NCBI GenBank assembly: GCA_052168315.1
Contig: JBQLZO010000018.1
Location: forward strand, 1-19,844
Length of the DNA stretch: 19,844 nt
Source: JBQLZO01 sp052168315
Lineage (GTDB): Bacteria > Planctomycetota > Phycisphaerae > Phycisphaerales > UBA1924
Direction of reading: 5' to 3'
In this document: one piece after another, positions 6,660-14,369 of the stretch
How the letters are laid out: every line of letters starts with the position of its first letter
Numbering within the stretch: the first letter of the stretch is position 1
The notes under the pieces: generated by a model
Told to the model about the DNA's origin: nothing
The model's database searches: none
The model's input: the letters and a program-made list of their open reading frames with translations, nothing else
Program-made: the position numbers and the translations under genes

Positions 6660-8114
6660 ATGAACGACTGGTTCAACGCCGAACATCATGTCGAGCGGGC
6701 GTACGAGCACTTTGAGGCCGGACGCTGGGACGAGGCCGAGTCCGAGTTGCGTCGCGCGCTGGAGCTGAATCCCTATCGGGCGGAGTGGCACTTCAACCTC
6801 GGGCTGACGCTGGAGGCGGCGGGTCGGTGGGACGACTCGATCGAGGCGCTTCGGAAGGCGAACGAGCTGGACTCGGACGACGAGCAGACGCTGCTGCTGC
6901 TGGGCGTGAACTGCCTGCGGGTGGAGCGATTCGGCGAGGCGATCGAGTGGCTGGACCGGGCCGAGCGGATCGCGCCCGAGCGGTGCGAGAGCTTCGTGCA
7001 TCGGATCGAGGCGTACGCGCGTCTGGGTCGGCACGAGGAGGCCGAGTCGATGTTCTACCAGTCGCTGCATTGCGAGGGCGAGCACGCGGCGGCGTACGCG
7101 AACATCGCGGAGTCGCTGATCGACCGGGCGCAGTACGAGCGGGCGGTGTACTGCCTGCGCGAGGCGTCGGCGCTGGATCCGAATCTGCCGCGGGTGCACG
7201 CGCGGCTGGCGTGCGCGTACCAGGAGACGGGGCGGACGGAGCGGGCGCGGCAGCTTTACCTGAAGGAGCTGCGGGCGAACCCCGGCGATGTGGAGACGCT
7301 GCTGGATCTCGGGTGCCTGCTGCTGGACATGAACCGGCTGGGCGAGGCGGGCGAGAAGTTCCGGCGTGTGCTTGAGATCGAGCCGAACCATCCCGATGCG
7401 CACTTCTTCCTCGGCGAGCTGAGCGCGCGGCTGCAGCGGCACCGCGATGCGCAGCAGTCGTACGCGCTGGTGCTGCGGATCGATCCGGACTATCCGGGTG
7501 TGCGCCGCCGGCTCGCAGCGCTGAAGCTCGACCAGGGTCTGGACGAGGAATCGCAGAAGCTGCTGCGGCGCGAGATGCGGGAGTTCCGGCGTTCTCCGAG
7601 CGGGTTCACGCCCGATGATCTCGATGAGTTCGCGGATCTGCTTCTGGATGCGGGGATGGCGCGCGAGGCGGCGCGGGTGCTGCGTCAGCTCAAGGACCAG
7701 CGGGCGCTGGATGCGGATGCGTGGCACCGGCTGTCGGTGGCGTCGTTCCAGGCGGGCAACCGCTCGCAGGGGGTGCTGGCGGCGCGGCGGGTGATCAAGC
7801 TTCGTCCGGATTTCGTGCCCGCGCTGCACAACCTGGCGCTGGCGTGCGTGCAGGAGCGGCAGTTCGCGCGGGCCTCGGCGTACCTGCGTCAGGCGATCCG
7901 GATCGAGCCGGACGATGCGGGGCTGCGCCGGCTGCGTCTCATGCTGCGGGTGCAGTGGGCGCTGTGGCAGCTGCGGCGGGTGGGGATCCGGGCGCTGCAC
8001 GGGGCGGGGTCGCCCTCGCCCGAGACCGCGCCCGCGCCAGAGCCCAAGCCCGGGTTGGTCGACGAGTCGGCGCCGGGGGCTCCGCGTGGCGGGTCGGCGG
8101 GCGATCGCGCCTGA
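6660..8114 (+). CDS. TPR-repeat protein
   Basis: This 484-residue protein is built almost wholly of tetratricopeptide repeats, about ten or eleven, starting near residue 9 (AYEHFEAGRWDEAESELRRALELNP). The first eight are in near-regular 34-residue register up to about residue 280. A less regular section follows, and two or three more repeats lie at about 310-412. The tail after LWQLRRVGIRALHG is Pro/Gly/Ala-rich and probably disordered. There is no signal peptide or membrane segment, so it is likely a cytoplasmic interaction scaffold. The ATG at 6660 is preferred to the upstream GTG at 6621 because repeat structure starts right after it. No clear ribosome binding site is visible. The gene converges on the cardiolipin synthase gene. 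Confidence 0.92.
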   Translation: MNDWFNAEHHVERAYEHFEAGRWDEAESELRRALELNPYRAEWHFNLGLTLEAAGRWDDSIEALRKANELDSDDEQTLLLLGVNCLRVERFGEAIEWLDRAERIAPERCESFVHRIEAYARLGRHEEAESMFYQSLHCEGEHAAAYANIAESLIDRAQYERAVYCLREASALDPNLPRVHARLACAYQETGRTERARQLYLKELRANPGDVETLLDLGCLLLDMNRLGEAGEKFRRVLEIEPNHPDAHFFLGELSARLQRHRDAQQSYALVLRIDPDYPGVRRRLAALKLDQGLDEESQKLLRREMREFRRSPSGFTPDDLDEFADLLLDAGMAREAARVLRQLKDQRALDADAWHRLSVASFQAGNRSQGVLAARRVIKLRPDFVPALHNLALACVQERQFARASAYLRQAIRIEPDDAGLRRLRLMLRVQWALWQLRRVGIRALHGAGSPSPETAPAPEPKPGLVDESAPGAPRGGSAGDRA

Positions 8115-8139
8115 GCGCTGAGCTGGATGCCATGGCGTG

Positions 8140-8169
8140 GAACGCCGGGCGTTCGATCATCGATCGATG
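8140..8169. other. Hairpin and palindrome in a convergent spacer
   Basis: Between the convergent TPR and cardiolipin synthase genes there is a 6-bp hairpin (GAACGC 8140-8145, GCGTTC 8149-8154) and then the perfect palindrome catcgatcgatg (8158-8169). A role as a bidirectional transcription stop is possible, but neither has a T tract. Confidence 0.3.
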
Positions 8170-8201
8170 GTGTCGATGAAGATGTGTTCGGAGGCGGCCT
8201 G

Positions 8202-9704
8202 TCAGAGCAGCGGGGCGAAGAGCTGCGCCGTGTTTTCCATGAGCACGCGCGGATGCGAGCGGCGCGCCCATCGCTGCGGATCGAGCGGCACGGACTGCTC
8301 GATGTACTTCTGCTGGAGCGCGTTGAGCGTCTCGGCGAACCGGCGGTCGTAGACGAAGAGGCTGATCTCGAGGTTGATCTCGAACGACCTGAGGTCCATG
8401 TTCGCGCTGCCGAGCATCGCGATCGAGTCGTCGATGGTCACGGTCTTGGAGTGCAGCAGGCCGCCGCGGAAGCGATGGATGCGGACGCCGGCGTCCATGA
8501 GTTCCGCGAAGTAGGCGCTGCTCGCGAGCGCGACGAGCGGGGAGTCGATTTTCTCGGGGATGATGAGGTCGACGGCGACGCCGCCCCGGGCGGCGGTCAT
8601 GATGGCGGCGGCGGTGGCTTCGCCGGGGACGAAGTAGGGCGTGGTGATGACCACCCTTTCGCGTGCGCTGTAGATCAGGGTGTGGAGCATCTGCCTGAGC
8701 ACGAGCGGGTCCTGCCCGGGACCGGAGGGGAGGACCTGCGCGAGGATGTTCGCGTGCGTGGTGGGATCGTGGTCGGCGTCGTAGTCGACGCGATCCGGAT
8801 GGTGGTGGGCCTCGGGATCGACGCGGCTGGAACTCTCGTTCTCGCCCTGCTCGTTCGGGTGCTCGATGGACCAGTCGGCGAGGAATGTTCGGGCGAGGTA
8901 CTCGACGCACGGGCCGTTGAGCCTGACGGCGCAGTCGACCCATGGTCCGACGCCCGCATCGCGCTTGAAGCAGTCAGGGTCGGCGAGGTTGAGGCTTCCG
9001 ACATAGCCGGTGTGATCGTCGATGACGACGATCTTGCGGTGGTTCCTGATGTCGATGCGGGCGAGCTTGAGCCGGATGCGTCCGACGGGGAAGGCGGCGC
9101 GGACCTTGACGCCGCCCTCGCGGAGCGCTTCGGCGACGGGCCCGGAGAGGAACGACTCGCTGCCGTGCGCATCGACGAGGACGCGGCAGTCGACGCCCCT
9201 GGCGGCGGCGTTGATCAGCGCCCGCGCGACCTGCTCGGTCTTCCCGCCGTCGTGCCAGATGTAGAACAGGAGGTAGCAGCGCGTGGTGGCGGCGTTGATG
9301 TCCTCGGCGATCCGATCGAATGTGGCGTGGGCATCGTCGAGCAGGGCGATGTCGTTGCCGGGCGCGAGGGCGTGCCCGGTGGCGTCGATGGCGAGGCGCT
9401 CGAGCTTTTCGACGAGGCGGGCATCGACGCCGGGGTCCGGGCGCGATGGATCGCCCTGGGCGATGCGGAGCGGCTGGTCGTCGTCGTGCTGCTCGCGGAC
9501 GCGTTCGACGCGCTTGAAGGGGAGCCAGAGTTCGCCGACGAGGATGTAGAGCAGCGCGCCGAGGTACGGGATGGCGAGCATGAGGATGATCCATGCGAAG
9601 CTGGACCCGCGCGGGCGGCGTCGCGTGAGGACGCGGATGGACAGCGCGATGGCGATGCCCCAGGGGATGACGATGGCCGCGATGGACAGGAGCGTGCTGA
9701 GCAT
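8202..9704 (-). CDS. cls: Cardiolipin synthase (phospholipase D family)
   Basis: This 500-residue membrane enzyme belongs to the bacterial Cls family, which condenses two phosphatidylglycerol molecules into cardiolipin and glycerol. Two N-terminal membrane segments (about 1-24 and 36-58) form the PLDc_N region, ending in the family-typical LYILVGELWLPFKR. Two HKD motifs are intact: H222-x-K224-x4-D229 followed by GYVGSLNLAD, and H418-x-K420-x4-D425 followed by MLGSANMDLRS. The second domain also has TTPYFVPG. An acidic, His-rich insertion (about 281-319) between the two halves is unusual. The ATG at 9704 is chosen because the first membrane segment starts there; the upstream extension is Pro/Arg/His-rich. 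No Shine-Dalgarno is seen. It is divergent from the metallo-hydrolase gene. Confidence 0.93.
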   Translation of the reverse strand: MLSTLLSIAAIVIPWGIAIALSIRVLTRRRPRGSSFAWIILMLAIPYLGALLYILVGELWLPFKRVERVREQHDDDQPLRIAQGDPSRPDPGVDARLVEKLERLAIDATGHALAPGNDIALLDDAHATFDRIAEDINAATTRCYLLFYIWHDGGKTEQVARALINAAARGVDCRVLVDAHGSESFLSGPVAEALREGGVKVRAAFPVGRIRLKLARIDIRNHRKIVVIDDHTGYVGSLNLADPDCFKRDAGVGPWVDCAVRLNGPCVEYLARTFLADWSIEHPNEQGENESSSRVDPEAHHHPDRVDYDADHDPTTHANILAQVLPSGPGQDPLVLRQMLHTLIYSARERVVITTPYFVPGEATAAAIMTAARGGVAVDLIIPEKIDSPLVALASSAYFAELMDAGVRIHRFRGGLLHSKTVTIDDSIAMLGSANMDLRSFEINLEISLFVYDRRFAETLNALQQKYIEQSVPLDPQRWARRSHPRVLMENTAQLFAPLL

Positions 9705-9969
9705 GGAGGGGGATGGCGGATGGGGCGTGGCTGTGCCCGCGGGGTTCGGATGGGGGCTTGCAGCGCCCGCTGCTCGCGGGATGGGGGCGTTGCAAGCATA
9801 CGATTGGTGGCGCATCGCGTTGCGGGCCGGCGTGATGCGGGAGGGCCCGGGCTCGCTTCGGAGCCGGAGGGAGCGAGCGATGGATGAGCGGGCGGTCCGG
9901 CGGCCGAGCCGGGCGAGACCGGTCGGGTCCTGAGACGGGCATTGGACGCGAGGTTGTACACGAGGTCGT
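9705..9969. other. Divergent intergenic region with long inverted repeat
   Basis: This 265-base spacer separates the cardiolipin synthase and metallo-hydrolase genes and must hold both promoters. Its main feature is the inverted repeat at 9756-9797. I could not assign convincing promoter hexamers in either direction and see no gene. Confidence 0.4.
9756..9797. repeat. 13-bp inverted repeat
   Basis: Left arm gcttgcagcgccc (9756-9768) pairs with right arm gggcgttgcaagc (9785-9797). The single mismatch becomes a G-U pair in a plus-strand RNA. An alternative inner stem CCCGC/GCGGG (9766-9770/9776-9780) competes for the same bases. It lies 52 bases upstream of the cardiolipin synthase start and 172 upstream of the hydrolase start. 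It could be an operator or an RNA leader structure. Confidence 0.55.
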
Positions 9970-10932
9970 ATGGGCAGGCGAGGGAAGAGCACGAGCGGGA
10001 ACGGCGGCGGCGGGCTGCGGCGGGCGGCGCTGACGGTGCGCTCGGCGCTGCGCCGGTATCCGCGTGCGATCGTGGAGTCGCTGCTGCGGGGCGCGGGTGA
10101 TGGCGCGATGGGCGAGGGGGCGGTGGTGGACCTGCTGCACTCGATGACGCCGCACCAGTTGGCGATGGCGTGGCTCGGTCACGCGAGCGTGGTGTGCCAG
10201 CTTGAGGAGCGGGTGGTGGCGGTGGACCCGGTGCTGGCGCATCGGATCGGGCCGAGGATCGCGCGGCGGACGATCGGTCTGGCGCGACACTCGGCGGCGC
10301 CGGTGGACGGGTCGGCGCTGCGGGGCGTGGATGCGGTGCTGATCACGCACGCGCACTTCGATCATCTGGACAAGCCGACGCTGCGGGCGATGGCCAGCGA
10401 TGGGACGCCGGCGATCGTGCCGCCGGGGTGCGGGAAGCTGGTGCCGCGCGGGTTCGGAGAGGTGATCGAGCTGGGGGCTGGGATGAGCGTGCGGGTGAAC
10501 GATCTGGAGGTGATGGCGGTGGAGCCCCGGCACTGGGGCGCGCGGGTGGCGTTCGACCGGCATCGCGGGGCGAACGCGTATGTGGTGCGTTCGGCGGGGT
10601 CGTCGGTGCTGTTCACGGGCGACACGGCGGCGACGGATGCGTTCTCCGGTGTGGGCGGGGTGAGCGGTCTCGATGTGGCGGTGTTCGGGATCGGCGCGTA
10701 CAACCCGTGGGAGCACATGCACGCGACGCCGGAGCAGGCGTGGGAGATGTTCATGGGGACGGGGGCGCGGTACCTGCTGCCGGTGCACCACGGAACCTTC
10801 GAGCTGAGCGATGAGCCATCGGGCGAGCCGATGGAGCGGCTGCTGCGCGCGGCGGGGGATGCGCGGGACCGGGTGATCGAGAGCGCTCCGGGCGAGGTGG
10901 TGTCGCTGCGCCCGGGCGCGGCGGGGGCGTGA
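9970..10932 (+). CDS. Metallo-beta-lactamase-fold hydrolase (UlaG/NAPE-PLD-like)
   Basis: This 320-residue protein is a zinc hydrolase of the metallo-beta-lactamase superfamily. The opening MAWLGHASV (66-74) and the metal motif THAHFDH (H127, H129, D131, H132) are clear. PRHWGARVAFDRHRGANAYVV, LFTGDTAATD and GAYNPWEHMHATPEQAW resemble the NAPE-phospholipase D and UlaG branch of the Lactamase_B_2 type. LLPVHHGTFELS supplies a late metal-binding histidine. Substrate is not known; a phosphodiester or lactone is possible. Residues 1-60 form a basic, helical N-terminal extension. Its head-to-head pairing with cardiolipin synthase makes a lipid substrate attractive but speculative. The stop is 27 bases from that of the convergent MtfA gene. 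Confidence 0.9.
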   Translation: MGRRGKSTSGNGGGGLRRAALTVRSALRRYPRAIVESLLRGAGDGAMGEGAVVDLLHSMTPHQLAMAWLGHASVVCQLEERVVAVDPVLAHRIGPRIARRTIGLARHSAAPVDGSALRGVDAVLITHAHFDHLDKPTLRAMASDGTPAIVPPGCGKLVPRGFGEVIELGAGMSVRVNDLEVMAVEPRHWGARVAFDRHRGANAYVVRSAGSSVLFTGDTAATDAFSGVGGVSGLDVAVFGIGAYNPWEHMHATPEQAWEMFMGTGARYLLPVHHGTFELSDEPSGEPMERLLRAAGDARDRVIESAPGEVVSLRPGAAGA

Positions 10933-10959
10933 GGTGGAGCGCGGGGGGTGGGGCTTGGT

Positions 10960-11742
10960 TCAGGCGCCGGTGGGTGGTTGGCGCGCGGCGGGGTCCTGAC
11001 GGTAGAAGCCGGCGAGCTGCTGGTAGAGCGCGGGGTGGCTGGCGCGCATGGCGTGGGGGCGTTCGAAGAAGAACTCGGTGGCGACGGCAAAGAACTCGGC
11101 GGGGTTGGTCGCGGCGTAGGGGCGCAGGAGTGTGTGGTTGCCGGCGTGGAGGTTGTTGATGAGGGATTGGTACTCGTGCCCGAGGACGGCGGCCCAGTCG
11201 GCGTAGGAAGCGCCGCCGGGGAGGATGGGCGCGCCGTTCATGCCGCCCCACTGGGCGTCGAGCTGGTGGGCGAATTCATGGAGGACGACATTGTGTCCAT
11301 CGCGCTCATCGGCAGCGCCCTGGAGCACATCGGACCATGAGAGGACGATGGCGCCGCGGAACCATGACTCGCCGAGGCGTCCCTGGGGCCCTTCGGTGAT
11401 CGAGCCGTCCGGGTTGAGGCGCTTGTTCTGCGCGATGTAGGCGCTCGGGTAGACGAGGATGGTGCTGAGCGTGGGGTAGTAGTCGGTGTCGCGGTGGAGC
11501 AGGAGCAGCGCGGCCTGCGCGGCGATGGTGACGCGGATCTCGTCGGTGATCTCGAGCCCCGCGCATCCTTCGAAGCGCTTCTCGTGCAGGAGGATCTGGA
11601 TGTGCCCGGCGAGTTCGGCGCGGTCGTCGGGGGTGAGCCAGCGGACGGCGGGGACTCGGCGCTCGATGATGGTCCACCACGCTTCGGGGAGCGGGGTATT
11701 GCGGAGGCGCTTGCGCCTGGGCCACTTGAGGATGCCGAGCAT
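10960..11742 (-). CDS. mtfA: MtfA-type zinc peptidase
   Basis: This 260-residue protein matches the MtfA (Mlc titration factor A) family of cytosolic zinc metallopeptidases. In Escherichia coli, MtfA binds the glucose repressor Mlc and has aminopeptidase activity. The zinc site is H155-E-F-A-H159, with the third ligand Glu216 in NPAEFFAVATEFFFE, spaced as in the E. coli protein (H149, H153, E212). WLTPDDRAEL, LLHEKRFEGCAGLEITDEIRVTIAAQA and ILVYPSAY are also family-typical. The ATG at 11742 is chosen because family similarity begins there and GGAG lies about 9 bases upstream; the longer open frame adds only Arg/Pro-rich sequence. Whether an Mlc partner exists here cannot be seen. It is divergent from the aminotransferase gene. 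Confidence 0.92.
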   Translation of the reverse strand: MLGILKWPRRKRLRNTPLPEAWWTIIERRVPAVRWLTPDDRAELAGHIQILLHEKRFEGCAGLEITDEIRVTIAAQAALLLLHRDTDYYPTLSTILVYPSAYIAQNKRLNPDGSITEGPQGRLGESWFRGAIVLSWSDVLQGAADERDGHNVVLHEFAHQLDAQWGGMNGAPILPGGASYADWAAVLGHEYQSLINNLHAGNHTLLRPYAATNPAEFFAVATEFFFERPHAMRASHPALYQQLAGFYRQDPAARQPPTGA

Positions 11743-11890
11743 GCGGTGGTTCTCCGGGTGGGCGGAGGAGTATTGAGCGGGCGGGGGTCGCGGGGGTGGG
11801 CGACTATACTTGGGAATCGGGCGGTTCCGATGTCGTGATTGCGCGCGGCGGGCTGCTGCGCGCGTGCTGGTTCGTGGAACGAGGTGTGCG
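11743..11890. promoter_or_regulatory. Divergent promoter region with G4 motif and TATACT
   Basis: This 148-base spacer separates mtfA from the five-gene enzyme cluster. The hexamer TATACT (11805-11810) is a good -10 match for the plus strand, and the overlapping AGTATAGT gives TATAGT on the minus strand, so one symmetric site could serve both directions. A canonical G-quadruplex motif (11779-11800; loops C, TCGC, T) abuts it and covers the place where a plus-strand -35 would be. No good -35 is seen. Confidence 0.4.
11881..11884 (+). promoter_or_regulatory. Shine-Dalgarno of the aminotransferase gene
   Basis: GAGG stands six bases before the ATG at 11891 and supports that start over the upstream in-frame ATG at 11810. 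Confidence 0.5.
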
Positions 11891-13246
11891 ATGGGTTCGA
11901 AGGGCGAAGAACTGATCCGTCGTCGTGATCGGGTGGTGTGCCGCGGCGTGGGGCGATTGTCGGACCTGACGGTGGAGCGTGCGCACGGGGCGATCCTGGT
12001 GGATGCCGATGGGCGCGAGTTCATCGACTTCGCGGGCGGGATCGGTGTGATGAATGTGGGGCACTGCGATGAGTCGGTCGTGGCGGCGATCCGTGAGCAG
12101 GCGGGGAAGCTGCTGCATTCGTGCGTGCATGTGGCGACCTACGAGGGGTATGTGGCGCTGTGCGAGAAGCTGGTGGAGTTGTTCCCGCATGGGCCCGAGA
12201 CGCGGGCGATGCTGGTGAACAGCGGGGCGGAGGCGGTGGAGAACTCGATCAAGATCGCGCGGCAGGCGACGGGCCGACCGGGGGTGATCTGCTTCACGGG
12301 CGCGTTCCATGGTCGGACGCTGCTGGCGACGACGCTGACCTCGAAGGTGGCCTTGAAGTCTGGCGTGGGTCCGTTCGCGCCGGAGGTGTACCGGCTGCCG
12401 TACCCGGCGGTGCGTCGCTGGCGCGGGGAGGATGAGGAGGCGGTGTCGGAGCGGGAGCTGGCGCGGCTGCGGCGCGCGTTCAAGGAGATGGTGCGGGGTG
12501 AGGATGTGGCGGCGATCATCATCGAGATGGTGCAGGGCGAGGGCGGGTTCTTCGTGGCGCCGCGGTCGTATGTGCAGGGGCTGCGGTCGATCTGCGATGA
12601 GATGGGGATCGTGCTGATCATCGATGAGGTGCAGACGGGGTTCGCGCGGACGGGTCGGTGGGCGTCGTACGAGCACATGGGGGTGGTTCCGGATCTTTCG
12701 CCTTGGGCCAAGTCGATGGGCGGGGGGATGCCGATCTCGTGCGTGGTGGGGCGGGCGGAGGTGATGGACAAGGTGACGCCGGGGACGCTGGGCGGGACCT
12801 ACGGCGGGAACCCGGTGTCGTGCGCTGCGGCGCTGGCGACGATCGCGCGGATGGAGGAGCTGGGGCTGAACGAGCGGAGCGAGCGGTGCGGGCGTGCGAT
12901 CCGCGGGGCGTTCGAGTCGCTGGGCGAGGATGTGCTCGAGGTGACGGATGTGCGCGGGCTGGGCTCGATGATGGCGATCGAGTTCTGCGAGGGCGGGGAT
13001 CCATCGCGTCCGGCGGGCGAGCTGGTGAAGCGGATCGTGGGCGCGTGCCGCGATCGCGGGCTGCTGGTGATCTCGGCGGGTGTGGATGGGAATGTGATCC
13101 GCGTGCTCGCGCCGATCGTGATCGGCGATGAGGAGCTGGAGCGGGGGCTCGGTATCATGGGAGAGGTGGTCCGCTCGCTGGGGAGCGCGCGATCGGGGGC
13201 TCGCGCGGGCGCGGGGGCCGGTGGCGGGGCGGGCGGTCGCCGGTGA
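11891..13246 (+). CDS. gabT: GabT-like class III aminotransferase
   Basis: This 451-residue PLP enzyme is of the 4-aminobutyrate / 5-aminovalerate aminotransferase type, which moves a terminal amino group to 2-oxoglutarate and leaves a semialdehyde. Visible motifs are FIDFAGGIGVMNVGH, NSGAEAVENSIKIAR (cofactor phosphate loop), FTGAFHGRT, IIDEVQTGFARTG with Asp245, WAKSMGGGMPISCVVG with the Schiff-base Lys274, and LGGTYGGNPVSCAAA. The Asp-Lys spacing of 29 equals that of E. coli GabT (239/268). The exact substrate is uncertain; ornithine and related omega-amino substrates are possible. The tail after about residue 429 is Gly/Ala/Arg low complexity. The ATG at 11891 follows GAGG by 6 bases and is preferred to 11810. 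It is the first gene of the cluster, 100 bases ahead of the nitrilase. Confidence 0.92.
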   Translation: MGSKGEELIRRRDRVVCRGVGRLSDLTVERAHGAILVDADGREFIDFAGGIGVMNVGHCDESVVAAIREQAGKLLHSCVHVATYEGYVALCEKLVELFPHGPETRAMLVNSGAEAVENSIKIARQATGRPGVICFTGAFHGRTLLATTLTSKVALKSGVGPFAPEVYRLPYPAVRRWRGEDEEAVSERELARLRRAFKEMVRGEDVAAIIIEMVQGEGGFFVAPRSYVQGLRSICDEMGIVLIIDEVQTGFARTGRWASYEHMGVVPDLSPWAKSMGGGMPISCVVGRAEVMDKVTPGTLGGTYGGNPVSCAAALATIARMEELGLNERSERCGRAIRGAFESLGEDVLEVTDVRGLGSMMAIEFCEGGDPSRPAGELVKRIVGACRDRGLLVISAGVDGNVIRVLAPIVIGDEELERGLGIMGEVVRSLGSARSGARAGAGAGGGAGGRR

Positions 13247-13266
13247 GCGGGGCTTTGCGGGTGGGA

Positions 13267-13303
13267 TTTGTTGTCCCGGGGGGGTGGGCTTTGTTGTCCC
13301 GGG
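13267..13303 (+). repeat. Direct repeat in the aminotransferase-nitrilase gap
   Basis: The 14-mer tttgttgtcccggg occurs at 13267-13280 and 13290-13303, a 23-base period, in the only sizeable gap of the cluster. It lies 44 bases before the nitrilase start and could be a binding site or a remnant of duplication. No T tract follows, so it does not look like a terminator. Confidence 0.6.
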
Positions 13304-13331
13304 CGTGTGGCCTGGTGGGTTCGTGTTCGTG

Positions 13332-13343
13332 AGGAGCTGATCG
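13332..13343 (+). promoter_or_regulatory. Ribosome binding site of the nitrilase gene
   Basis: The 12-mer aggagctgatcg contains a strong Shine-Dalgarno core (AGGAG) 10 bases before the ATG at 13347. The identical 12-mer precedes the ATP-grasp gene at 17240-17251. Confidence 0.7.
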
Positions 13344-13346
13344 ATT

Positions 13347-14369
13347 ATGCGTCCGTTCGCCGTCGCGGGATTGCAGCTGAATATCTCGGGGCGTCGTTCG
13401 AATCTCGAGCACATCTGCGACCGGATCGAGATGCTGATGCACCTGTATCCGTGGGTGCAGATGGTGGTGGCCAGCGAGCTGGCGACCTTCGGGGGTTGGA
13501 CGGGCAACGCGATGCCGGTGCCGAGCGAGGTGGAGGGTCGGTACTGCGAGCTGGCGGCGCGGCACAAGATCTGGCTGATCCCGGGGTCGCTGTACGAGAG
13601 CACGGAGCGTGGGATCTACAACACGGCGCCGGTGATCGATCCTTCGGGGACGGTGATCGCGCGGTACCGGAAGATGTTCCCGTTCATGCCGTACGAGACG
13701 GGTGTTGAGCAGGGCACGGAGTTCTGCGTGTTCGATGTGCCGGAGGTGGGGCGGTTCGGGCTGAGCATCTGCTACGACATGTGGTTCCCCGAGACGACGC
13801 GGACGCTGGCGGCGATGGGGGCGGAGGTGATCATCCATCCGACGCTGACGCCGACGATCGACCGGGATGTGGAGCTTTCGATCGTGCGGGCGACGGCGGC
13901 GATGAACCAGTGCTTCGTGATCGACATCAACGGGCTGGGCGATGGCGGGAACGGGCGTTCGCTGCTGGTGGCGCCGACGGGGGATGTGCTGTACCAGGCG
14001 GGGTCGAACGAGGAGCTGCTGCCGATCGAGATCGACCTGGACCGGGTGCGGCGTTCGCGGGAGGTGGGGCTGAAGGGGCTTGGGCAGCCGCTGAAGAGCT
14101 TCCGTGATCGTCGCGTGGACTTCGCGGTGTACGACCGTGCTTCGGGGGTGGCGTCGTATCTCGATTCGCTGGGGCCGCTGGAGAAGATGTCGCGCGGTTC
14201 GAAGGCGGGTCTGGCGTTCGGGGGCGCGCCGCCGGCGGTGGCGCCGGTCGCGCCGCTGTTCGGGGCAGTGGGCGAGGCGCTGGGGGATGGCGTGGCGGGC
14301 GGGGGCGGGGTTGGAGATGTCGGCGCTTCGGATGGAGGCGTGCCCCCCTCGGCGAACGGGGGTGCGTGA
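13347..14369 (+). CDS. Nitrilase-family carbon-nitrogen hydrolase
   Basis: This 340-residue enzyme has the full nitrilase-superfamily triad: Glu44 (ASELATFGGW), Lys109 (RYRKMFPF) and Cys142 (SICYDMWFPE). Such enzymes hydrolyse amides, N-carbamoyl groups or nitriles through a cysteine thioester. The CYDMWFPE box favours an amidase or carbamoylase over a true nitrilase. The catalytic domain ends by about residue 270; the rest, from about 288, is Gly/Ala/Val-rich and probably disordered. Its stop overlaps the start of the decarboxylase gene (TGATG), so the two are translationally coupled. In a cluster with a decarboxylase it could act on a carbamoylated or amidated amine, as carbamoylputrescine amidase does, but no agmatine deiminase is in view. 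Substrate is not known. Confidence 0.92.
   Translation: MRPFAVAGLQLNISGRRSNLEHICDRIEMLMHLYPWVQMVVASELATFGGWTGNAMPVPSEVEGRYCELAARHKIWLIPGSLYESTERGIYNTAPVIDPSGTVIARYRKMFPFMPYETGVEQGTEFCVFDVPEVGRFGLSICYDMWFPETTRTLAAMGAEVIIHPTLTPTIDRDVELSIVRATAAMNQCFVIDINGLGDGGNGRSLLVAPTGDVLYQAGSNEELLPIEIDLDRVRRSREVGLKGLGQPLKSFRDRRVDFAVYDRASGVASYLDSLGPLEKMSRGSKAGLAFGGAPPAVAPVAPLFGAVGEALGDGVAGGGGVGDVGASDGGVPPSANGGA

Noticed and set aside
6288..8000. A 570-residue minus-strand open frame
   Set aside because: It is antisense to the TPR gene, whose regular 34-residue repeats are plainly coding. The product is Arg/Gln/Leu-rich without motifs.
8127..9887. A 586-residue plus-strand open frame
   Set aside because: It is antisense to cardiolipin synthase, whose two HKD motifs and membrane segments are intact. 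The Asp/Val/Gly/Glu-rich product is a composition shadow.
13247..13346. Small gene in the aminotransferase-nitrilase gap
   Set aside because: The open frame there translates into a Gly/Val/Phe repeat caused by the 23-base direct repeat, with no start signal.
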